Shown in pieces: positions 43,455 through 53,703 of a DNA stretch of 64,000 nucleotides. Numbering within the stretch: the stretch's first letter is position 1; each line of letters begins with the position of its first letter. Origin of the DNA: Cladobotryum mycophilum (Eukaryota; Ascomycota; Sordariomycetes; Hypocreales; Hypocreaceae). The stretch lies in contig JAVFKD010000016.1 in the NCBI GenBank assembly GCA_036429605.1, positions 4,278,001 to 4,342,000 of the forward strand. The letters are read 5' to 3'. A program made the position numbers and the translations under genes. The notes under the pieces were generated by a model that was not told where the DNA came from, did not search any database, and worked only from the letters and a program-made list of their open reading frames with translations.

Positions 43455-44668
43455 ATGCCTCCCACAAGTGCCCCGAGTATAGCAATTATTGGCGGAGGCA
43501 TATCTGTAAGTCACCACTTTCCGACCCCGTCATACCTCCTTTAAGACATGTCTTAGATCAACTAAATTTTGATTCAGGGGCCAGCTCTTGCACTAAGTCT
43601 GAAGAAGCACCATGGCATTATCTCGACAATTTATGAACTTCAGCCTGATGGCGACGAGCGAGGCGTGAATATTGCTCTTGCTGCTAATGCCGTGCGCGTC
43701 CTGCAGCATCTTGGCGTTTATCACGAATTATACAAAGATGGCTTCAGCTACGAAGAGCTGTGACTGTCCAACGCCAAGTCGCAGAATATTGCCCTGATGA
43801 TTCAGGGTAGCCGAAGCCAATACGGCCTCCCCTGCCTCCGTACGCATCGCGCCAAAGTGCAGAAAGCATTGCTCAAAGAGCTCAAGGCACAGGGAATCGT
43901 CACATATTTTGGGAAAAAATTGGTCTCATTGAAAGAGAATGAAGCTATTGTGGAAATGCAATTTGAAGATGGTACAACAGCTGGCGCCAACTTTGTCATT
44001 GGCGCTGATGGTGTCCATTCTCGCGTCCGAGATTTGATCATGGACGTCAAGATGGACTATTCCGGTTTCATGGGAATCATTGAAATGAGTGTTCAGAAAC
44101 CCATGATTCACGAATCAATTAACAAGATAACGCTGCCCAACTTCATATTTGGCAAGACTGGCTTTGTGGCTCTCATGCCCTCCAACTATGAGGGCACCGA
44201 GGTGGACTTTTTTCGACAATGCCTTATCCAAACCAAACTAGGGATAGGTGGGAGGGGATGCATAGGGACAAAAGTGTCCTGCAAAATGTGGTTCAGGAGC
44301 GTTTTGGTAAAGAGTGGCCGGAATATGTCACACGGTTGGACTCTGCGCATGCATTTACACCGCAGGCTGGACAGGGTGCCGCTGTAGGGCTGGAAGACGC
44401 CGAGACACTTGCCTACACACTCTCTAGAGATGGATTTATCAACAACCATTTGCATTTGTTGAAAATTTGGGAAGCTCATCGCAAGGAAAGGCTTGTACTC
44501 ATCAAGCGTCTCACTGATCTAAATGGTCGGCTGCGATCCCCAGACACATCAGTAGTTCAGTACATGAAGGAGTGGGCAATGTGGGCAAACTTCAAATGGA
44601 CAGGCCCTCGTGGTGGATTGGAGTGGCTATTCAGTTACAACGCCGAGGATATTTTGCGTCTCCTCTGA
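43455..44668 (+). pseudogene. FAD-dependent monooxygenase, decayed
   Basis: Exon 1 (43455-43505) and exon 2 from 43578 give IAIIGGGISGPALALSLKK, the FAD-binding dinucleotide motif, then ERGVNIALAANAVRVLQHLG. A TGA at 43761 stops the frame, yet the same frame continues with SNAKSQNIALMIQGSR, THRAKVQKALLKEL and the FVIGADGVHSRVR motif. Beside a T6 run at 44208-44213 one base is lost and the frame shifts. It then resumes with LDSAHAFTPQAGQGAAVGLEDAETLAYTL, the third FAD motif, but about 30 residues normally preceding the GDSAHA motif are missing. Three separate lesions argue for a true pseudogene. The ancestor was a salicylate-hydroxylase-like flavoprotein hydroxylating an aromatic or polyketide substrate. 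Confidence 0.85.
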
Positions 44669-44763
44669 AAGAAAGACCCCAGCACTGTATATACAATGTA
44701 TTCAACAGTGGTTTATTAATCCTCTGTCTTTGTATGAACAGAACTACAGAATAGCCTAAGCAT

Positions 44764-45209
44764 CTAATGTTCCAACATAAAGGCAAGACTGTCATTGGAA
44801 ATATTTTCACGTATATCATGAAGCCTTGAACATATTAGCCACGAGCTGAGAATACGTCAGAGAAGACAGACCTCAAATGCGCTGGGTGTGTTGCAAAGAT
44901 TTGCAAATGCTGTAGAGACTGGAGTTCCAGAATGATGCCCATGTCGAAGCCCTTTGTTCGGGACATTTCTAGTGCAGGCCCAATTTTGAGAGACAATAAT
45001 CCTATGCCTATCAGTAGAGGTCATGCATATTGAAGGAGAAAAGCTCACCAGGGATGACGTCTAGCAAAGAGCGGGCCTCCGTGATGAAAGCCCGCTTCTG
45101 CTCCTCCGTAGTCCCCTCTTTGGTCTTGAATAGAACTGCGTAGTAAGTTAGTAGGGGAAAGGTGTTTTGAGACACAAGATCATTGCATACGAACTCGATG
45201 GACGGCCAT
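44764..45209 (-). CDS. Dabb (dimeric alpha/beta barrel) domain protein, four exons
   Basis: Exons 45209-45191, 45135-45049, 45007-44872 and 44824-44764 sum to 303 nt (100 residues). Introns are 55, 41 and 47 nt, all GT-AG. The protein begins MAVHRVLLFKTKEGTT, then has a helix with QKRAFITEARSL, a VIPGIGLLSLKIG strand, FDMGIILELQS, and the family's diagnostic end: ATHPAHLRLHDIRE, then DSLAFMLE. Dabb proteins are small stress-responsive or biosynthetic proteins that dimerise into a barrel. In fungal and plant pathways some act as polyketide cyclases (olivetolic acid cyclase type). A TATATAAAG box lies at 45297-45305. The start codon is inside a small first exon, so ORF finding misses it. Confidence 0.88.
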
Positions 45210-45600
45210 GATAATTTACTTTTGATCGCGCGCTGGTAGGCGAGGGGCAATACTGCTACCATGGAAAGTGAAATGGTATCTCGTCGAATCAGTCATCTTT
45301 ATATAATTCTGAATTGTGATGAAAGAACTTGGTGTTGCTAAAACATCCCGAATTCCGTACAATCATATATGATCTTCCGTGACTTTCCGAGATAATCTTC
45401 CCGCTCAAATCTGCCGAGGGCTGTTCGACCGACTGTGAGTTTCAAATCAGGCAGGAGATCTGACAGTTTCAATCTATCATTATAGCCTAGCCCGGTAGAA
45501 TTACAGTCCTCTGATTAGGAAGCAAAATACAATTATTGCACGATTTGGTTATCTCGTCTCCTGGTCTCCAGCTTCGGCGCTAGATTGGTCCTCGGTATCG
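45210..45600. other. intergenic
   Basis: Promoter of the Dabb gene and 3' flank of the DLH-SnoaL gene. Confidence 0.5.
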
Positions 45601-47071
45601 TCACTCCTTCACATCTACCTCGCCACTCTCATCATCGTCTTCCTCTTCTGTTTCTTCATCATCCCATTCTGGAATCAGCGCATTATCTGCCTCGCCTTCC
45701 TCATCAGGATCCCAACCCTTCAGAACTCGCGAGGCCGCCTCCTTGCCCACGATTGGCAACTTCTCCACGCCCATCTTCCGAGCTGCATCTGATAGCAAAG
45801 TGGGATCTAGTAGGCCAACCTGAAACAAGACACTTGCTTGATCCCAATACACATGCTCATGATAGAGCTTTCCTCCTCTGAGGGCAACGATACTCACGAC
45901 CAGCACCTGAACCCGCTTGTTGGTAGCCGGAACGCCAGGAAGAATCCACGGCATCTCCTGGGTGTGCTTGAACCGAACGTGTACTTCGTCGACTACACGA
46001 TCAGCGCCAATGGTGCGAGAGAGTAGCGTCAGCTTCAGAGTCGGTGGATTGCCGAAGAACTGCGAGTAGAATCTCTCTAGTTCAGCCGCACCAATGCCGC
46101 CAGTAAGTGTTGGGATGTAGGTGACATGGGGACTTTTGTGTGCCGTATAGGTTGAGAGAGTGGGCGCGAGATCACGAGAGAAGAATTTGGCTATGAGTTT
46201 GCATCAGTAATGAAGAAAGTGGAAAGGCAGCTGTGAAGTGACTGACCTTGGACATTCTTCTCTAACTCAAGTTCCAAATCTGCATTGTGGTTAAATGCTT
46301 TCCGAGCCGTAGCCAAACTTCGACTCCATGCCAAATCGGCAGAAACGCGGTCATACTCATCAAGATCGTGTTCTGCGAACCCCGATTGTGCATGATACGT
46401 ATAACTAGGATACGCAAGCTGAAGAAGCCCTCCTGTGCCCATGCCGCTCTCCATTTTCCTCCTTGTTGTGCGTCGCTTGCCTTGAATGCCAATCATCTGG
46501 CTCTGTTTTGTAACACCAATTTCTTCCCCAGAAATGAGGTGAACGAGAGCTGTGATGCTGTTTGGAAAGCGGCCTTTTGGATCTGGGATGGCTGTGGGAT
46601 AGTAGGCAATCAGTAGACTGAGCCTAAACTCTGGGTTGTTGTCCAAGATGTGGTAGTGTTCTAAACAGAGCGCTGCTGCATCACCGTAGGCTGCCGAGCA
46701 TCAATATTGAACTGCTATTCTCCATACCTGAGATTTGCATGATGTTATGACCTACCAACAATGCCAAAGGTTTCACAAGGCGCCCTTTTTATTTTACTCA
46801 ACTCCCGAAGTTTCTGCACATACGCCTGGCCACCGCCTCCCATCGGAAGATACTCAACATCAAAGCCCTCATCCCGCCATTCTGCAACCGTCACCACATC
46901 AAACTCATCGTCTTCAGCAGTCAGATAAAGCTTCGGAGGCGACCGCGGAAAGTCGCTCGAAAGGAAATTGGGGTCTCTGTGATTGGGGCCGTGTTCTGAG
47001 ATGATGCGCACTGATCGTCCCTCGGCTTCTGGAACGGCAGACTTGATTAAATCCGGCATGTTGAGGCTCAT
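45601..47071 (-). CDS. DLH-like/SnoaL-like fusion protein
   Basis: Exons 47071-46756, 46690-46247 and 46190-45601 sum to 1350 nt (449 residues); a longer frame to 47077 would need a TTG. The N-terminal 250 residues look like a dienelactone hydrolase or alpha/beta hydrolase. At the nucleophile elbow, however, they read FGIVAYGDAAALCLEHY, with no Cys or Ser in the GxCxG place, so this half is probably not catalytic. The C-terminal 195 residues are a SnoaL/NTF2-like barrel: THKSPHVTYIPTLTGG, then ELERFYSQFFG, EVHVRFKHTQEMPWILPGVPAT, and KLYHEHVYWDQASVLFQVGLL. The last 30 residues are very acidic. NTF2-like cyclases close rings in polyketide pathways. It lies tandem with the synthetase and 338 bases from it. 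Confidence 0.85.
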
Positions 47072-47409
47072 GATCAATGTGATGGTAAGAGGATATTAGA
47101 ACTTGAAGAGTTGCAGTAGAAAATTGCAATGATCCTCAAATTGTGAAGGGTTGGATAAAAGTCGATGCATCGTGGTGAAGATGTGGCGATGATTGAGAGA
47201 TGACGATGGTTGGCGGCTAAATCAGGAATTCCGGTCAATCATGACATCATTCTGTCAAGGAGTCCTCTGGGTTCTACTAGATGGCGATCGAATCATCAAA
47301 GTACCTCTATAATTATATGCACAAGAAGTGATGTCTATGAATTACACGAATAGCTTTCATCGCAGAGTAAAGGAGTCGCTGTGTGATCAAAAGCTATGGG
47401 AAGCAACGT
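47072..47409. other. intergenic between cluster genes
   Basis: Promoter of the DLH-SnoaL gene and 3' flank of the synthetase gene. Confidence 0.5.
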
Positions 47410-50384
47410 CTACAGGCCGCGACTCTTCATCACCCTCTTTAACAGCTCTTGGAATCCAAGCACATTAGGTGGCGTCATCAACGATATATGTGAGCCCTTG
47501 ACCTTGTGAAACTGGACATTCTCGGCAAATTCTGTCCATTTGCAAACATCCTCATAAGCCCAGTCCCACGTCTTATCCACCACTAAAGGATCCGTATGGA
47601 ACACATCCATATTCGCCACGAGCCCTGCTGGGTCATAATCCCGGCCTATCACTTTGAGCTGATAGACCAGTTTAGCCCAATTGTCCAGGCGTGCGCGGGT
47701 CAATCCAATCTCCTCTAGACGGATAGGGTCTGCAAGCGAGAGGATGTGGTCCAAGACATCTTCGTGAGATTTTGTTTTGATGTCCAACCCAGCGCCAGAA
47801 AAGTACTCTGGGGTGATGAGGCCCATGAAGAGCGAAATGGTCAGCACGGCATCATACCAGTCACATGTTTGAGCCCACTCCTTGAAATGGGGAGGCTGAT
47901 CAATGGCTGCGAGAAATTGGACTCTATCCTTGTTTGCCTCCATCACCTTGGCAATCTCGAACGCGATGTTTGCACCGAATGAGTAGCCCCCAATTGCATA
48001 TGGTCCGGTGGGCTGCACCCTCTTTATGGCATCGTGATAGGTGGTTATGAGCTCCTGCATAGAAGAGAAGTACTCTTCGCCGTCGAATCCTCGAGCGCGA
48101 AGTGCATACACGGGTCGACCGTCGATAAATCGAGCGAGATTCATAAAGATGAGAATATCGCCAACGCCAGGGTGGATCAGGAAGAGGGGTGTCTTAGTTC
48201 CATGGGGCTGAAGGACGGTGACTGGGTCGTAGCCATTTTCATTTTCGCGTAAATCATCGATGGCCTGGCTTAGATAACGAAGGACGGGGTGAGAGAAGAA
48301 GATTGTTGTTGGAATGTCTTCAATCTTCAACGACCTTTGGAGGCACGACTTGAGCTTCAAGAGGTCAATGGAGGATACACCCAACTCAAACATATCGCTG
48401 TCAATATGGATGTCCAGCCCCAGCTGGCCGGACTCCACAGCAAGAAGCTCATAAAATGCCTCCAAAACCATTTTCTCTGTCGCGGTTCCAGTAAAACCTT
48501 CACCAATGTTCTTCCTGGACGTTTCCATGACTACCTTGTCCTCGGATTCATACTCGAGATAGGCACCCTCCTCAAATGCTTGACGTATCTTGGAACGAGA
48601 AAGCTTCCCGAGTGACGACTTTTGCAGCAACGACGCTGGGAGCGCGATAACTCTGAATGGCCGAGCTCCGCAGTACTTTACCACAGCTCTGGATATGGCA
48701 GCTGCGGTAGTTAACCGCGTGTTGGTGTCGTCGCTGGGATATGTGGGGAGGTAGACGATGCACAGAGTTTCTGTTTCTGCGCTCTTTTGACGGTGGGCCC
48801 AGACAGCTGTAAAGGAAGAGGTTACCCCTGGGATGGCAGCCTGTTCAATAGCGGACTCTATACTCTCGGATGAGTAGTTGATGCTACCTCGATAAGCTTC
48901 ACACGCTCATAAATAGGAGAGGGGCAGCACTAAGCAAGATATACTCACCTGTTAATAATGACGCTGTCCTTTTCGCGACCTGTCAGTCTCAACCTTCCAT
49001 TCGAGTCCAAATATCCCACATCTCCAGTTTTAAACCAGCCGTCCGGTGTGAAGGCTGCCTCTGATGCCTTCTCATCGTTGTAATAACCGCCAAAGACGGC
49101 TGGACCCGACACTTGCAGTGATCCTATTTCATTTGCGCCCGCCTCGATCCCGCCACCCTGGCGAACAATTCTCATCTTTACAGCTTGATTCGCATCACCA
49201 AGTGTACAAAACTCAGCGCCGTGCTTGACGTCGTACGACGGGCAATCAACAATGTTATGAATACAGCCAGCACATGTCTCTGTCATGCCGAATCCGGGAC
49301 GTAGAAAGGTCTTGACAACGCCATATTTCCACAGGAGATTGTTGAGCTTGCTGCACGTATCGACGACGTTGGACTCGCCGCCGGAAAGCAGCGCACGGAG
49401 AGAAGAGAGCTCGAAATCAGGGTTGGAGGCTTCGGATTCATTCATCGCTTCCAAGCTGCGAACCAAGAGGGCAAGGAAAAAGTTGGGCGCAAATGTGATT
49501 GTGACTTTGTGATTACCGATGTGCTTGAGGAAGCTCAAAGGGTTAGCCAAGAGCTCCTCTCCTTGTAGGTGAACCTGATTTGCAGCCACGCTGACGGCAT
49601 GTAGATGATTGTCTGTGAGGTTGGCAACATGGTCCAGTCCAATCCAGTTGAGGAAGACGTCGCTCTGGCTGGTGCCATGTTGGACACTTTTGCCCCTCAC
49701 TGCCGCCAGGATCTGTCCGTGACTTAAGCATACGGCCTTGGGGTTGCTGGTGCTTCCGGATGTCAACATAAGAACAGCCAGATCTGAGTCGACTGTTTTG
49801 ATTGCCTGGTAGGGGAGTTTGCTTTGAACAGACTCGACATCATCTACAGAGAATAGAGTCAGCCAACAGCCATGGGACGGAGCCACATGTACGGCTCGCA
49901 CATGGAGATATGATAACTCTCCCAAAATATAACAACCAAGGACTCAGGCCACGAGGCCAGGGCACCCACCTGCTAACAGTAACCGGGGGCAATCTAGGCC
50001 TACAAACTCCGAAGCCAGAGTTTTGCTCGTAATAATAAGGGGCTCTTCTAACAACTGTCTCAGATGTGCAACACTCTCCTGTCGGCGCTCCAAGTCTTTC
50101 GATAGAGGAGGACATATACAGGGAACAGCTCCGCTGGCAACAATGGACCAAAACCATGTTATACTGTCCAAATGATCCGCAAAATACATGAGCACCACTT
50201 TGCCCTCTGTGCTAGCCAGCTGTCTCAGCTGCATCGACCTCTGCTTGGTTGCAGCCAAAAGATCTCCGTAAGCCAGAAAGGAAGGGCTACCGCCATTGCT
50301 GCCCGAGTGGTACACGGTAATCCCTTTATCAGGGCCGTCGACAGCAGCCTGGCCCAGGAGTTTGAGTAAATTATTAACAAGCAT
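47410..50384 (-). CDS. NRPS-like A-T-TE synthetase (quinone/furanone synthetase type)
   Basis: Exons 50384-49970, 49843-48949 and 48883-47410 sum to 2784 nt (927 residues), the usual size of A-T-TE proteins. Domain A (about 10-560): LMLTSGSTSNPKAV (ATP-binding core), ITFAPNFFLA, FGMTETCAG, GWFKTGDVGYLDSNGRLRLTGR and INSINYSSESIE around the second splice. Carrier domain (about 575-650): MFELGVSSIDLL with the phosphopantetheine Ser at about 608. Thioesterase (about 665-927): LIHPGVGD, GGYSFGAN with Ser738, and KGSHISL with the His. There is no condensation domain. Known relatives (TdiA, AtrA, MicA, BtyA) activate an arylpyruvate and dimerise it to a quinone or furanone. The substrate code cannot be read with confidence. 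The aminotransferase 455 bases upstream on the same strand fits supply of the arylpyruvate. Confidence 0.93.
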
Positions 50385-50838
50385 AGCGCAAAAGGGGGGC
50401 GGTGGTTTTTCAAGAGGACTGATAGTTAAGGAATACAGGATTTCCTTGTCATCTCATTGTGTAGCCGATCACTCAAGATAAACATCAATCTTGGTCTGAG
50501 TAATATTGCAGAAAAAGACCGGTGAACATGGCCCAGTTTTAGGCAGTGGTGCATTCGAGGATCCATACTTGCATACCTGAGCTTATCTTAGAGAACCAAC
50601 CTACCCTACACGATCCATGAGATCAATGGTGTGTTTGATTCATTTACTATATTAATTCCAGGCTATTACTCTGCTTTCTATTGTATGTTATTTACTCGTT
50701 ACGCATGGTAAACGCTTTTATCTATACCGTTGATCCATATATTTCTAAAATGCAACATCTGGAGAGTAGGCCTATTACGTACGGCCGTTTACACAAACAC
50801 TCTTCATCGACATCAAGCCACCCGAGATGTACTGACTC
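50385..50838. other. intergenic between synthetase and aminotransferase
   Basis: Synthetase promoter and aminotransferase 3' flank. No gene is seen. Confidence 0.5.
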
Positions 50839-52787
50839 TCAGTCATCAAATGGGTCCACACTCTCAATCCGCTCCACCTCTTTCTCGCTTGTAATCTCCC
50901 AGAACGCATGAACAGCGCGTATGAATCGCCGCGATGACTTCTCCACCTCCTCCTCATTCACAGGCGCAAAGCACAATCGGAAATACTGCCAGCCATGCTC
51001 CTCTTTAACCGTGTCTGTTGGACTAAACATGTCGCCTGGTGTGACCAGCACGCGATGCGGCTTCTGCAACATGAACATCCACAGGGCGTGCGCGATGGCT
51101 GAACCCGGTAAGCGATCGGCAAGTGGGTGTGTGTCAAAGCACACGCGTATCCAGACAGACATGCCACCTCGCGGCCAGGAGAATGTGTATATCGGCGTTG
51201 GTGATGCATTGGGGGTGACTCGGAAGCGCCCCTCCTCGAGGATGGTGCACATCCGATTCATCCGGCTCTCGTACCGTCCCCGCACGGCTTCTAACCAGCG
51301 CACCCATCCATCGAATTTCCAACCGGCAAACGAGGCTTGATCTTCACTGCTGACTTGTGCAAATTCCGCCTTGGCTGCGTGCTGTGAGCCCATGAGAAGC
51401 TGGGCGACCATGGCCTGCACGAAGCCAGACGCTTGCCCTGTGGAGGTTTCGGTAATGCACGAGAGAGACTCGATGATGGCTGGTTGGGCAGTGATCCAGC
51501 CCAGTCGACAGCCCGGTGCGATGGACTTGGAGAATGTGTCGAGGCGTACAACGCGACCTTCGATATCAACGTTGAGGTAGGATGGCGAGAGACTATCGAT
51601 ATAGGACGACCCGGATGAGTTGAGGAGTGCGCTGTCTTGTTCCTCGGTAGGAGAGGGAGGTAGGCCTCGAGCTGCGGTTTCGAGGCGAGCAGCAGAGGGG
51701 AATTGCAGGTGCCAGCAGGGATCGTCTTCAATGATCAACACGTCGTACTTGCTACAGACAGCATATACCTCCTTGCGGCGTTCGATGGACGGGATCGCGC
51801 CGGTCGGATTCTGCCCAGTTCTTCATTCTGTCAGTGGTGATGTGGTTGGAGTCAACGGTCATGAAGTATAGAGAAAACGCACGGAATGGTATACAGCAAA
51901 TGGGGTCGTTTCCCATTGGCTTCGTTCCAGTTTGCCAACACATCCTCTAACCCTCTAGGCCCAAAGGCAAGTATCCCCTCCGCATCGACTGTCACGGGGA
52001 CAATCTGGAGCCCGCGCGGTTGTGCCGACTGGATTGCGTGCATGTACGTGAATTGCTCACACAAGAGTCCCTCTCTTTCTCTCACATCGTCATGGCCCTC
52101 GCTCCAGGTGTTGGTGAATGCCTGCAGCACCTGCGAGAATCCATCCGTACTTCCGCAGGTTGGGATGATGTCTGGCCCATTGATGTAGGGGACGTTACGC
52201 AGGATGTTCTCGCGCGTGAACTGTTTGAGAAAGGAGTAGAGGGGCGTGTAGCCCTGGGCGGTCCCGTACTGTAGAACGGTGGCTAAGTCGTCAATCGTTT
52301 GGTTCGAGTCTTCTTCCCCAGGAATATGGGAGGCTCTGAGCTGGGATGAGATGGCTGAATTGGGTCGGTCGGAAGGATTCTTGAGGGTGAGTTTGAAACT
52401 CTCCGGTTGTGCGATTTTGGTCTCGATGGTGTCGTAGGGGAAGAATGTAGGATCTGGAAAGCCTACAATTTGGGGATTAGTCAATCCAATCAGTTGGCCA
52501 GAGCGAGAATGGAGTATCTAGACCTACAACGTACCCGCAGATAGATTCCCAACGCCAGGGACGTCAAAATACCGGTAGAACTGCTTGGTATCGCTTGGCT
52601 TCCGGGCTAGTGTCACTCGCGAGAAGTGGTGGCTGAGGTCCAACGGCGGCTTTGGAGTAGCGAGATCGGATTGGAATCGGCGGTTGAACAGGGCGGAGAG
52701 GTTTGGTCTCCTTCGAAGCAAGAGGGGTTTGAGTTGAGCATCTTTGTGAACAGCCAATTCTACGGAAATGGGCAATGAGGAAAGCAT
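50839..52787 (-). CDS. aromatic-amino-acid-type PLP aminotransferase (class I/II)
   Basis: Exons 52787-52535, 52462-51883 and 51820-50839 sum to 1815 nt (604 residues) from the ATG at 52787; the frame extends to 52838 only from a TTG. It is a fold type I aminotransferase of the Kat/Aro8 type: YFDVPGVGNLSAGGFPDPTFFP, GYTPLYSFLKQF, PTCGSTDGFSQVLQAF, then TGQNPTGAIPSIERR across the second splice, IIEDDPCWHLQF, and the PLP Lys in RLDTFSKSIAPGCRLGW. Such enzymes deaminate Trp, Tyr or Phe, with 2-oxoglutarate as acceptor, to arylpyruvates. This is the role of TdiD and AtrD next to TdiA and AtrA. About 70 N-terminal residues precede the core. A mitochondrial-type Arg-rich leader (LLLRRRPNLSALFNRRF) is possible. 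Confidence 0.93.
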
Positions 52788-53703
52788 GCCAGCAGTAGCA
52801 CGTTGAGCCGGTTGAGCGGTATTCCAAGATAAGCGCAAGTGATATGCATGATTACCTATCTATCTTCACCGCCGTCAAGTAAACTATTAGTGGGTAGCGG
52901 TTATCTTTGTAAATACCAGCTTGTATGTAAAAGGCCGACATTATCCCTGTGTGCCTGTACCTGCAAGTCCTCCCTTGCATATCATACGCCTCAGACTGGC
53001 ACGAGTTCATACCCATCTTTGCTGAAATTGATAGCACAGTCAATTGCAACACTTCTTGGGTCTTGGGCCCAAACTTCGTTGTCCACCCAACGCCCGGTTG
53101 GACCAACAAAAGCAAATAAAACCAGGACAAGACCCAAACCCAAAGCTCTCACAGTGGCTTAGTAATGTAGTGTGATACAAATCCAGGGTAACACATGATT
53201 GAAGTCATAGTCTTGGGGTTTTTAAGATGATCATCATTACGATCAGAATTGGATGTATGGAGTTGGTTGGCGTTCGATGTAAGAAGACGACAAGAACAAA
53301 CCTGTAGAACGCGATAAACTAAGATCATAATATTGTTGTAGAAATCGATCAAATCCTAACCCAAGTAACGGCTCACGAATCATGTAGCTACATGGATACA
53401 AGACACCCATGGTCCGACATCATTTCAATAGGACCTAGACGGTCCTGTTGTTCCCTTGCCTCATCTACTACTGTGAAAGAATCCAAACAATTGCATCTAG
53501 GTTTCTTCAAGACTCGAGACAAAACTCCTACTCGATACTAGCTGATAATAACATCTTGTGCTGACGATCCATGTCTCAGCTACCCTGCCCCCTCTTTCGC
53601 CCCGTTAAGGGTGGGCTGATCAGATCCCCGCTGGCAATGAAGCATCAACGTCTTGGTGACGGCCCCGAAATTGATCTTTCATTATGAATCATCTACGGCT
53701 GGC
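52788..53703. other. intergenic, right edge of the cluster
   Basis: About 900 bases with no recognised gene, between the aminotransferase promoter and the 3' end of the AAA gene. Confidence 0.5.

Noticed and set aside
52788..52838. Start of the aminotransferase at 52838
   Set aside because: The codon is TTG; ATG at 52787 gives a full domain.
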